From: Myxococcota bacterium
GTDB taxonomy: Bacteria; Myxococcota; Kuafuiibacteriia; Kuafuiibacteriales; Kuafuiibacteriaceae
Length of the DNA: 34,939 bases
Direction of reading: 5' to 3'
Assembly (NCBI GenBank): GCA_028289325.1
Contig: JANQQN010000441.1
Location: 1 to 34,939 of the forward strand
Made by a program: the position numbers and the translations under genes
Shown here: positions 15,802-24,422 of the stretch, piece after piece
Numbering within the stretch: the first letter of the stretch is position 1
Layout: each line of letters starts with the position of its first letter
Notes under the pieces: model-generated
Told to the model about the DNA's origin: nothing
The model's database searches: none
What the model saw: only the letters and a program-made list of their open reading frames with translations

Positions 15802-17619
15802 TCACCCCGCACTGGCATCGATGAAGCCCCGCTGGGCCAGCTCTTGGAGCCGACCGAAGTACGCCGTCCGCGCTTCATCCGCGGTGGAGAAGAACGTCCG
15901 CTGCATTCGCATCGCCTCCGGGTGCGGCCCCCAGCGCACGGTGACCTGTCGCTCGTCGAGCGACACCCGGTACGTTTGCGCGCCCCATCGATCGCGCCGA
16001 ACGAACGTTCGGGTCTCGGCACGGATGAGTTTTCGCCCTTCGACGGAATCTCGGGCTCGATCGAGCTCCGCCTGTTGGCGGGCGTAGAGCAGTCGGATCG
16101 CGATCATAGGGACCGTCGGCCCCTCCCGGAGTCCCGCCCGCCGGAACTGAGGGCTCGTACACTCGGCGTCAACAGTGCGGCCTTCCCGGTCCAGAGTGAA
16201 CGAGGTCCGATACGTTCGGTGGGCCGCGCGGTCCTGAGCCTCACCTTCGATCCGGACCCCGTCGATCCCGAGGTCGTGGACCTTCGTCAATCTGACTTGC
16301 CCGTCTCCTTCCAGCAATCGATGCGCCGCCGCCTCTCGGTCATCCCGATATCGCAGCTGGTCGATGGCCGGCGGGTTCGTGAAGAGACCGCGGGCCGCGA
16401 ACCGCTGGATCGACAGGTCGTACAGAACGTTGCCCCGCTGAAGCTCGATCATCAGGGCCGTCCGAACGTCGGCCGCCGGACGGCCGGTGTCGGCGACCAG
16501 GGCGTCGAAGCTCATCGGCCCCAGGTCGGCTAACCGCTTGACGAGCTGGCGAGGCAGCAGCTCGTCGTCCACCGGCCCCGCGGCGAGCAGATCGAAGGTC
16601 GCGATGCCCGCCCAACCGCTGTCCGTCCACCCCGACAAGGCCAGGGTCACCGTCGCGTCTCCCGTTTCGAGCACGTAGTACGCAGGCAACCCCGCGCCCA
16701 CGAGATGCACGGTCACCCGTCGGGCGTGCGGAAGCAGCCGCGACAGGGTGAGCAGCCGCTTTCGTCCCCAGGTTCGGACCACGACGGGGCGCGGGCCGCC
16801 GTAGGGGCCACTGGTCGCGGTCAGCACCACGTCCCACGGCTCGAGGACGAGCCGAGGCGGCTCCCCCGGCACGAGCTCATACCGCAACGCTCGGGGCGAA
16901 CGCCGCGCGCGACGCTCCCTCAGCGTGAGCAGCACGTTGTACAGGTCGATCGGCGCGACCTCGAACGTCGTCGCGGGAAGGGTCGACGCGGCCTGAACTT
17001 GCCCAAACGCGCGAATCCACCGAAACGGCACCCGTCGGGGCGAGGCTTCGGCGGCCACCGAAGGCGCCAGGGCCAAGCTGGTGGCCCGATAGGATCGCAT
17101 GCCGTCGATGGCCCGGATCAGCGAAGGGGTCAGCTGCAGGTAGGTGGTTCCCGGCGACGACGCCCTCGCCTCGTAGGCTTCGTCGGCGCGAAGATGCAGG
17201 CGCGCGTACGACGACTCGTCGGCGCTGAACGCTTCGACGGACAGACCATCCGGCGACACGGTGAGGACGGGGTCCAGCGGCGTGGCCTCCTCGATCTGCG
17301 CGTCCCCGTACTTGGCTTCGATGAACGCCTTTTGGGCGTCCCACAGGTCTCGATTGGCGGTCTTTCCTTGCCGCAGCAGGTACGCCAGGTACTCCGACCG
17401 GTCCCGCGCCTTGAATCGCAGGTCGCTGGCCATGACCTCGGCCACGGTCAGGAGCCCGTCGCGGACCACGGCCGGACGGGCGAGCTTCGCGTCCAGCGCG
17501 ATCGAAGAGCGCTCGCCGTCCGTGGGCACGGTGAGGCGGAAGGCGTCGCCATCGATCGCGGCGCCGTCATCGTACGGACGGTAACGGACCATGAGCTCTT
17601 TCACCGCGGTGGGGCTCAA
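15802..17619 (-). CDS. Degenerate SWIM-finger and WGR-like domain protein
   Basis: The protein has 605 residues. The N-terminal half carries the conserved block I associate with bacterial SWIM-finger proteins (SADESSYARLHL and a following Y..LTPSLI). At about 485-515 the SWIM-like segment reads ECTSPQFRRAGLREGPTVPMIAIRLL. In typical members the pattern is CxC...CxH, but here the second Cys and the CxH ligands are replaced, so zinc binding is probably lost. The last 75 residues (about 530-603) match a WGR domain: Y.VSL, VRWGP in place of WGR, then F.TADEA..AYF..L..L...GFIDAS. WGR domains occur in PARPs and in the E. coli MolR/YehI family. The start is TTG at 17619, overlapping the upstream stop as TTGA; an alternative ATG lies nine codons later (17592). 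It is the last gene of a coupled operon. Confidence 0.8.
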   Translation of the reverse strand: MSPTAVKELMVRYRPYDDGAAIDGDAFRLTVPTDGERSSIALDAKLARPAVVRDGLLTVAEVMASDLRFKARDRSEYLAYLLRQGKTANRDLWDAQKAFIEAKYGDAQIEEATPLDPVLTVSPDGLSVEAFSADESSYARLHLRADEAYEARASSPGTTYLQLTPSLIRAIDGMRSYRATSLALAPSVAAEASPRRVPFRWIRAFGQVQAASTLPATTFEVAPIDLYNVLLTLRERRARRSPRALRYELVPGEPPRLVLEPWDVVLTATSGPYGGPRPVVVRTWGRKRLLTLSRLLPHARRVTVHLVGAGLPAYYVLETGDATVTLALSGWTDSGWAGIATFDLLAAGPVDDELLPRQLVKRLADLGPMSFDALVADTGRPAADVRTALMIELQRGNVLYDLSIQRFAARGLFTNPPAIDQLRYRDDREAAAHRLLEGDGQVRLTKVHDLGIDGVRIEGEAQDRAAHRTYRTSFTLDREGRTVDAECTSPQFRRAGLREGPTVPMIAIRLLYARQQAELDRARDSVEGRKLIRAETRTFVRRDRWGAQTYRVSLDERQVTVRWGPHPEAMRMQRTFFSTADEARTAYFGRLQELAQRGFIDASAG

Positions 17620-20600
17620 TCCTTGTCCTCCTCGTCGTCTTCATCGTCGTCGAAGTCTTCATCCTCGTCGTCGTCGTCGAAGTCTTCGTCCTCGTCGTCG
17701 TCCTCGTCGAAGTCTTCATCCTCGTCGTCGTCGAGCGGATCCTCGAGGTCTTCGTCGCTGGCCGCGGCCTCCTCTGTTCGGCGCGGGCCGCGGTCTTGAT
17801 CCTGCGTCTCATCGAAACGGACCTGTCCCGCGCGTTGCGCTCGGCGCAGGGCTTTGAAGGCCACGGCCCGGACCGGGTCCGGCTCACCGTCGCTCAACAG
17901 GGATGCCAAGCACGCTTCGGCGTCTTCGCCGCCGATCCGGCCCAAAGCGCCGATGGCCGACAGACGAGCTCGACCCTCGCCTTCGGAACGCGCGACGGCG
18001 ATCAGGTCGACCGCCCGAGCCCCACCCAGCGCCCGAGACAAGGCGAGAGGTCGTACCCCGTCGTCGGCCAACAGCGAGCGGGCCTTGTCCGGCCACCCCG
18101 CGGCCAATAAAGGCTCGACGGCCGCGGGATCTGCGACCGGGATCGTCTGCAGCACCGTCGCCCCCCGCTCCGGAGCCAGGCGCGCCAGGGCCGCCGCCGC
18201 CGCTTGCCGAACCTCGGCTCGACCGGCGGACAAAGCCGATTCGACGGCCGGCGCATCCTCGGCTCGACCGTTGCGCCCCAGGTATCGCAAGGCTTGGGTC
18301 TGGACCCGGGTCGGGCCGCCCGCGGTCTCCAGGACTGCCCGCGCTTCGGCGCGAAGATCTGCATCCACCCGCCCTGCGGCCCACAGGGCCGCCAACCAAG
18401 CCTCCTCTTCGGCCTCGAGGGCCCGGCCGTCGACCGCGTCGTCCCGCTTCTTTCGCCACGCAGCCGCCGACCGACTCGCCGCGGTCCGCACGGGATCCGC
18501 GAGCGTGGGATCCGCGCTCGCCCCCGCCAGCCACGCCGCTTCGGCCCGCGGCTCCGGCCGGTCGGCGCCAAGCAACGGCGAGATCGCGGTCGCGGGGTAC
18601 GCCCGGCGGCGGATGAGCCCTCGACGCACCCGCCCCCGCACCCGCGCATCGTCGATGTCTGGCAGTCGTTCGATGAGGATCTCCGGCTCCCCGTGTTGGG
18701 CCAGAAATACCGCCGCCGGCTGGGCGATATCGTCGTGTCGGCTTTGCAGCGCCAGAAGGCTGACCCGCGTCGTCGACCGGGGAAAGATCTTCTTGAGCGC
18801 GGCGAGCGCTTGCTGCCGCAACCGGCGATCGTTCGCGTTCAGCGCGTCGGCGAGCACGGCCTCCGCATCCTGGGCGCCGAGCTGGGACAGCTCCCCGATC
18901 GCCGTTCGGCGCAGCTCGCTCGATTCGTGGACGTCGGCCACGATCCGCTGCAGGAGGGCGCGGCTCTTGGGATCCGCCGATCGCCGAAGCCCCGCGAGGG
19001 CGCCGGTGCGGGTGGCGTCGGGCCCCTCGACGGCCAGCCGGTGCAGCGTCTCATAGGCCTTGGCTCGCGCCTCGGGATCCGTCAGCGCGGGAAGCACCGC
19101 CCCGAACGCCTCGGCCGCCGCGGGCGCGAGGGCGGCGTCATCGTCGGTCAGCTCGGCGGTGTCATCGACCAACCGATACAGCTCCTCGAGCGCCCTTGCG
19201 TCGGCCAGCGTGCCCAGGCCCAAAACCGCGCGACGCCGTTCCTCGGCCGCGCCGGCCTTGAACACCAGCATTAGCGGCTGGAACGCTTCCCGTCGGCCCC
19301 GATGGGCCAGGCCCAACGCCGCGGGAAGCACCAGCTCGCGCCGGCCCCGCCGCAGCGCGCGCTCCAGCGGAACGGTCGTCGCCGACTCGACGTGCCGAAG
19401 GCGGTCGACGAACCGCTCGGCGGCTCGGACCCGAACCTCCGATTCCCGGTCTTCGAGGAGCTGAGCGAGGTAGGCCTCCGCGGTCGGATCGTCGACGTCG
19501 CGCAGCACGTCGGCGGCGGCCATCCGGATCCCGGGATCCGGGTTGTGGACTACGTCGTTCATGACCCCCAGGAGCACCGACTCGCGATACCGCTTCCTCT
19601 GCGCGCCGCCGGGAACCACGCGCACCGGGGCCCCGGTGTCGGTGGTGAGGGCCACCAGGGCTTGAAACGCCGCTCTGCGGAGGGCCGGGTCGTCCTTGGC
19701 CAACTGCGCGAGCAAGGTCGGTGCGGCTTCCGGGCTTTGAATGCGGCCCAGGGACCGCATCAGGGCCCGCGGATTCGCGGTCTGGTCGGGGTCGTCTTCC
19801 AGACGATTCGCGACCACCTCCGCCGCCCGCGCCGCGACCATCTTCCGCGCTTCGGGCGCGGCCCCCGCCGCAAGACCGGTCACCGCCCCGAGGGCCTGTT
19901 CGGCCACCTCGGCGTCCTCGCTGCGCAAGAAGGCCGCGAGGACGTCCAGAGTGCGGACGTCGCCCTTTTTCGCGAGAGCCAAAGCCGCCTTCAGACGCAG
20001 ATCGTCGTGGTCGCTCTCCAGGGCCCGACCCAGCGCCGCCGTGACCCGATCGTCGTCGGTCTCCGCCAGGCGCTCGACCACCGACAGCCGAACGTCGGCG
20101 AAGGTGCTCTCGAGGGCCAGGAACCAGGGCTCGATGCTGCCGGGGTCGAACAGGTTCTGCAATCGACCAACGGCATGGCGCCGAACCTCGGGGGCCGGCG
20201 CCTCGATAGCCCGCAGCGCGAGCATCCGGGCGGCGGTGCTGCCGCGGCCCGCGAGGTCGACGAGCTCATCGACTGCGGCACGACCCACGTCGGGCGCGCT
20301 CGATTCGAGCGACAGCCCCAGCGGCTCGACCGATCCCGGGGGGTAGACCGCGCGCAGGCCCTGCACCGCGGCCTTTCGCACCAGATGATGCGGGTCGCTC
20401 AGCGCTCGCCGGAGGATCGGAAGCACAGCCCCCCGGCCGATCGACTCCTCCTGCGCCAGCGCGGCGAGCTGCGTGATACTATCCCTGCGCACGCGGTGGG
20501 TCTCGTCGCTGTCGGCGGGGTCCGGGGCCTGTCGAACCAGGCCCGCGTACGCGCCGAACACCAGCCGGACGATATCGATTCGATAGAAGGTGCTGGCGTT

Positions 20601-23600
20601 GGTCGACGGGGGGGTGCCGAACGGCGGCTCCGACGCTCGGTCGCCGGCCCCGAACAGCCGACGGATCAGCGTGGGCTTGGGCGGCGGCTCGGCGTCGGGG
20701 GTCTCCGTGGCCCCCGGGCGCATAATACGACGGACCCAGTCCCGCTTGCGGGGCTGGACCCGCTCCTCGTCCCACCCGGTTCGCGGAACCCAGGGCCGAT
20801 CGCCGTCGGACGGTCGAGCCAGGCGCTCCGCTTCCCGCCAGAAGGCCTTCGGCTGGGCTCGGCGAGACAAGACCCGCGCCGCGGCGTAGCGCTGGGCGGG
20901 GTGATCGCTGGCCAGGGCGCTGACCAATACGTTGAGCAAAGCGGCCTGGGCCGATTCACTCGGCCAGTCTTTGGTCTCGGAAGCCTTTTGCGGCGGGAGC
21001 GGCCCGACCAAGCGCTTCGCGACCTCGCCCACCTCCGCCTGGGCATCCCGGGTCTGCAGGACCCGGGCCGCCGCGAACCGGATCTCCGGGTGAGATGCGG
21101 ACAGGGCGGTGAGCAGCAGGTCGGGGGCGAGGCCCACCCGAGCCAGTGCCACGTCGCGGGCGACGATGACCGCCAATGCCAGGTCTTGCAGCGTTCGGTC
21201 GGGATCCTCGAGCCCCTGCTGAAGCCCGCGGGCCCCGTCCGGGCCCAGCGCAACGAGGCCGATGATCGCCCCTTCTCGGATGGGGCGGTGGGGATGCTGG
21301 AGGGTGCCGATCAACACCGGTACCGCCCGTAGATCCCCAAATCGGGCCAGCCCTTCGGCCGCCCAGCTGCGGACGGGAAGGTCGCCGTGGGCCAGCGCAT
21401 CGACGAGCGGCGACATGTCTTCGCCTCGACACGCCGTCGCCAGACCTCGCGCTGCGTTCTCCCTCACGATCGGGTCGTCGTCATCGAGGAGCGCGACGAG
21501 AAACGGGATGGTGTTCGGGTCGCCCACGTCGGCGATCGCCGCCGCCGCCCGTTGACGCAGCCCATCCGTCGGTCGGTCGTAGTGACGGGCAGGAATCGTG
21601 AGCAGAGCCCGCATGGGGCGAACGGCCTCGTCTTTACGCCGTCGGGCCAGCAGTTCGGCTGCGCGGACCCGCAGCTCATAGAACAGGCTGTCAAAGGCGC
21701 GGGCGTAGGGAATAGGATCATCGGGCAGCAGCGCGTCTACGGCTTCGATCGCTCGCAGGTGAACTTGCGGGCGATCGTCGTCGACCAGCTCGTACAGCCG
21801 GGTCCGAAGGGAGCTGGGATCCGCCCCCTTGCACTGCTCACAGCCGTAGGCCCGGACCTCCGGTCGCGGCGAGCGGAGCGCGGCCAAGTGGACGTCGCTT
21901 CGGCGTTGGTTGCTTTCCGTCTTCAGGAGGATCTTGTACGCGGTGAGCCCGACGTCGCTCGAACTGTCGCCAACGAGGACGAGAAGCATATCTCGCACCC
22001 ACGGGGCATCCTGATGTTCGAGCTCCTCGGCCACCCGCTTTCGAATGTCCGCCTGCCGGGACCGTGCGCCGCGCTCGAGCGCGACCCGGGACGTCTGGCG
22101 GTTCCAGGCCCACAGCGTACGGAACGCCTCCGTGCGGACGGTCGGATCCTCGTCGTCGAGCGCCTCGCCCAGGAGCCGGTCCGCCACCTCACGCAAGGTC
22201 GAGTCCTCGAATCGACCCTCGCCGCCAAAGTCGACGATCACCGATAGCGCGGCGGCGCGAATGTCGCCTCGAGAGGCACCGAGCGCGACTTGGGCGAGCT
22301 CCAGCCGCTGCGGTCCTGCGTCGTCGGTGAGGGCCTTGAGGCCCTCGAACGCTCGGGCCCGAAGCGAAGCTTCGTCATCGTCGAGCATCCACTCCACCCG
22401 GGCCCGAATCCGGTCGTCGCCAGGAAACGCGCCGGCCGCGACCAGCAGCGCGTCGAGCGCCAGTCGGCGCACGGCTTCGTCGCCTTCGCGGCTGAGCTGA
22501 AGGATCGCGCCCGTGGCGCGCCGATCTCCGATCCGCGCCAGCTGGGCCGCCCCCCGGAGAGCGGTATCCGGGTGACGGCAAGCCAGGGCCGCGAACAGAG
22601 GCCCGCGGTCCTCTTCGCTCAACCGGACGTCGCCCGCGGGAGGAAAGAAAGGTCGCCCCCGCTCGAGGTTTTCGACGGCACGGTCGAAGTGTTTGTCGAG
22701 CCGGCGGAGATTCTTCGTGAGCCGGGGCTGGGTCGCGACGACGAGCAGGAATGCCGCGCTTCGCACGCGACCCGCGTCGTCGTCGAGCGCGGACTCCAGG
22801 AGCGCGCGCCCCTCGGGCACCGAAGCGCCTCCGGACCGCACCAGCCGCTCGAGGGCGGCCTCCCGGATGTCGGCCGGCCCTCGTCCGTACGCGACCCGAG
22901 TCGGCTCGATCGCGCGCTGGGGCTCGACCGTGGGTCTAGGCTCGACCGCAGGTTTAGGCTCGAGGGCGTGCAGCGCGGCCAGGGCGGCCATGCGCACGCC
23001 AACCGCGGTATCGTTGAGGGCGTCCGCGATCAGACCCGGCACCGTCGGCGACGCGGACCGCAGCGCAGGCAGCTTCTCGATACACGCCCGGCGGACATCC
23101 TCGTGGGGACTGGACAGCCCGGCCTGGGGAGCGGACAGCGGATTCGCGGCCTCGAGCGCCTCGAGCCCCGCCAACGCGGCGAAACGAACCGATTCGTCGT
23201 CGTCGGCCAACGCCGCGCGAAGGGCGGGTCGAGCCACCCGCCGGCCCGAATGGCCGAGAACGTGCGCCGCCCGCGCGCGAACATCGGGGCTTCGGTCACT
23301 CTGTAGGGCTCGCTCCAGCGAGCGACGCGCCTCGGCTTCGGGGATGGCGCCGAGCGACTCCACGGCCTCGTTACGCACCTGGTCGCTCGGCGCGGATAGG
23401 TCTTTGGCCAGCCGCTCGAGACGACTCCGGACGATCCTTCGTTCCTCGACCGGCTTTCCCTGCCCGTCCAGCTTGAGGAACGTCAGGTGGCGACCGGCGT
23501 CGACGGCCACCAATCCCCCCGGCCGGTCATCCACCCCCGCGCTGGCCGGCGGCTCGATCCAGATCAAACCCCGCACCGCCGACGACCCGAGCTCGATGGT

Positions 23601-24422
23601 GCTCGGTTTGCGCCGGCTGTCGATGGGCCACACCTTGAGCGCGCCGTCCTCACCGACCGAGAATAGGCGCCGAGGCCGGGGGCGGTCCGCTTCGTCGAAC
23701 AGCTGCGGCCCCAGCACCAGTCCGCGCACCGCGCCCCCGTGAGGGCTGTCCTGCGAGCGATCCTCTTCGTCCGGATCGCCTTCGACGTAGACCAGCCGCA
23801 GCGAGCCGTCGCCACCGCCGACGACCAGGCGGCCATCGGTCGTGAACAACAGCTGGCAAAGAGAACTCTGTCCCACCGGGATCACGCGGGGCGCGGCCTC
23901 CGCGGCGGGTTCCATCGTCAGCAACCTCGCTTGACCGTCCTCGCCGCCGGCCGCGAGCCACCGTTCGTCGGGATCGATCGCCACCGCCAGCAGCGGCGCC
24001 TCGGACAACGCTCGCGACGACGTGACCGCCAAGCGGTGACCCTCGAGCCGAAATTCGACCAGCGCTCCGTCGTCGCCCACGGACCACAGCCGAGTCTGGA
24101 GCCGATCCGAAACCAAACCCCGGACCGGCCCCCGGTGCGCATCGAGGGTGAACAGAAGCGCGGGTGAATCATCTCCGGCGGAGAAACCGAGCACCTGGCC
24201 GCGGCCGGTGCCCGCGACCAATACGTCGTCGAACAGAAACGCCAAGCCGAACACCGGGGCGTCGACGTCGATCGCGTGGGTGGGTCGTCCGTTTCGATCG
24301 AACAGATGGATCTGGGAGCCGGCGACCTCCGCCGCCGCTCGCTCACCGGCGGCGGCGACGATCCGATGGGTGGCCGCGACCGCCCACAGCTTCTCGAGGT
24401 GAGGTCCGAAGGACTCGGTCAT
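17616..24422 (-). CDS. Giant WD40 + HEAT-repeat scaffold with acidic tail
   Basis: The protein has 2268 residues. Residues 1-330 form a WD40-type beta-propeller (recurrent GDDGALVEF, GEDGQARLL, GGDGSLRLV, GEDGALKVW units). Residues about 340-2215 are an almost continuous run of HEAT/PBS-lyase-like repeats (typical unit: VR..A...L......A...L...L.D.D..VR..A), several dozen of them. The final 40 residues, about 2228-2268, are almost only Asp and Glu with a few Phe. No enzymatic domain, signal peptide or membrane helix is seen, so it is a very large cytoplasmic solenoid scaffold. The frame is open upstream to 24842, but the ATG at 24422 shares one base with the preceding gene's stop (TGATG), fixing the start by coupling. 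Its stop overlaps the start of the SWIM/WGR gene. Confidence 0.9.
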   Translation of the reverse strand: MTESFGPHLEKLWAVAATHRIVAAAGERAAAEVAGSQIHLFDRNGRPTHAIDVDAPVFGLAFLFDDVLVAGTGRGQVLGFSAGDDSPALLFTLDAHRGPVRGLVSDRLQTRLWSVGDDGALVEFRLEGHRLAVTSSRALSEAPLLAVAIDPDERWLAAGGEDGQARLLTMEPAAEAAPRVIPVGQSSLCQLLFTTDGRLVVGGGDGSLRLVYVEGDPDEEDRSQDSPHGGAVRGLVLGPQLFDEADRPRPRRLFSVGEDGALKVWPIDSRRKPSTIELGSSAVRGLIWIEPPASAGVDDRPGGLVAVDAGRHLTFLKLDGQGKPVEERRIVRSRLERLAKDLSAPSDQVRNEAVESLGAIPEAEARRSLERALQSDRSPDVRARAAHVLGHSGRRVARPALRAALADDDESVRFAALAGLEALEAANPLSAPQAGLSSPHEDVRRACIEKLPALRSASPTVPGLIADALNDTAVGVRMAALAALHALEPKPAVEPRPTVEPQRAIEPTRVAYGRGPADIREAALERLVRSGGASVPEGRALLESALDDDAGRVRSAAFLLVVATQPRLTKNLRRLDKHFDRAVENLERGRPFFPPAGDVRLSEEDRGPLFAALACRHPDTALRGAAQLARIGDRRATGAILQLSREGDEAVRRLALDALLVAAGAFPGDDRIRARVEWMLDDDEASLRARAFEGLKALTDDAGPQRLELAQVALGASRGDIRAAALSVIVDFGGEGRFEDSTLREVADRLLGEALDDEDPTVRTEAFRTLWAWNRQTSRVALERGARSRQADIRKRVAEELEHQDAPWVRDMLLVLVGDSSSDVGLTAYKILLKTESNQRRSDVHLAALRSPRPEVRAYGCEQCKGADPSSLRTRLYELVDDDRPQVHLRAIEAVDALLPDDPIPYARAFDSLFYELRVRAAELLARRRKDEAVRPMRALLTIPARHYDRPTDGLRQRAAAAIADVGDPNTIPFLVALLDDDDPIVRENAARGLATACRGEDMSPLVDALAHGDLPVRSWAAEGLARFGDLRAVPVLIGTLQHPHRPIREGAIIGLVALGPDGARGLQQGLEDPDRTLQDLALAVIVARDVALARVGLAPDLLLTALSASHPEIRFAAARVLQTRDAQAEVGEVAKRLVGPLPPQKASETKDWPSESAQAALLNVLVSALASDHPAQRYAAARVLSRRAQPKAFWREAERLARPSDGDRPWVPRTGWDEERVQPRKRDWVRRIMRPGATETPDAEPPPKPTLIRRLFGAGDRASEPPFGTPPSTNASTFYRIDIVRLVFGAYAGLVRQAPDPADSDETHRVRRDSITQLAALAQEESIGRGAVLPILRRALSDPHHLVRKAAVQGLRAVYPPGSVEPLGLSLESSAPDVGRAAVDELVDLAGRGSTAARMLALRAIEAPAPEVRRHAVGRLQNLFDPGSIEPWFLALESTFADVRLSVVERLAETDDDRVTAALGRALESDHDDLRLKAALALAKKGDVRTLDVLAAFLRSEDAEVAEQALGAVTGLAAGAAPEARKMVAARAAEVVANRLEDDPDQTANPRALMRSLGRIQSPEAAPTLLAQLAKDDPALRRAAFQALVALTTDTGAPVRVVPGGAQRKRYRESVLLGVMNDVVHNPDPGIRMAAADVLRDVDDPTAEAYLAQLLEDRESEVRVRAAERFVDRLRHVESATTVPLERALRRGRRELVLPAALGLAHRGRREAFQPLMLVFKAGAAEERRRAVLGLGTLADARALEELYRLVDDTAELTDDDAALAPAAAEAFGAVLPALTDPEARAKAYETLHRLAVEGPDATRTGALAGLRRSADPKSRALLQRIVADVHESSELRRTAIGELSQLGAQDAEAVLADALNANDRRLRQQALAALKKIFPRSTTRVSLLALQSRHDDIAQPAAVFLAQHGEPEILIERLPDIDDARVRGRVRRGLIRRRAYPATAISPLLGADRPEPRAEAAWLAGASADPTLADPVRTAASRSAAAWRKKRDDAVDGRALEAEEEAWLAALWAAGRVDADLRAEARAVLETAGGPTRVQTQALRYLGRNGRAEDAPAVESALSAGRAEVRQAAAAALARLAPERGATVLQTIPVADPAAVEPLLAAGWPDKARSLLADDGVRPLALSRALGGARAVDLIAVARSEGEGRARLSAIGALGRIGGEDAEACLASLLSDGEPDPVRAVAFKALRRAQRAGQVRFDETQDQDRGPRRTEEAAASDEDLEDPLDDDEDEDFDEDDDEDEDFDDDDEDEDFDDDEDDEEDKD
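17625..17745 (-). repeat. GTC/CTC-type triplet repeats encoding the acidic tail
   Basis: Near-perfect tandem units of 24 bases (repeating DDDEDEDF-type codons) encode the Asp/Glu tail of the giant protein. This tract should be prone to slippage but stays in frame. Confidence 0.85.

Noticed and set aside
17625..17745. Regular repeats considered as a CRISPR array
   Set aside because: The units are in-frame Asp/Glu codons without spacers and no cas genes are present.
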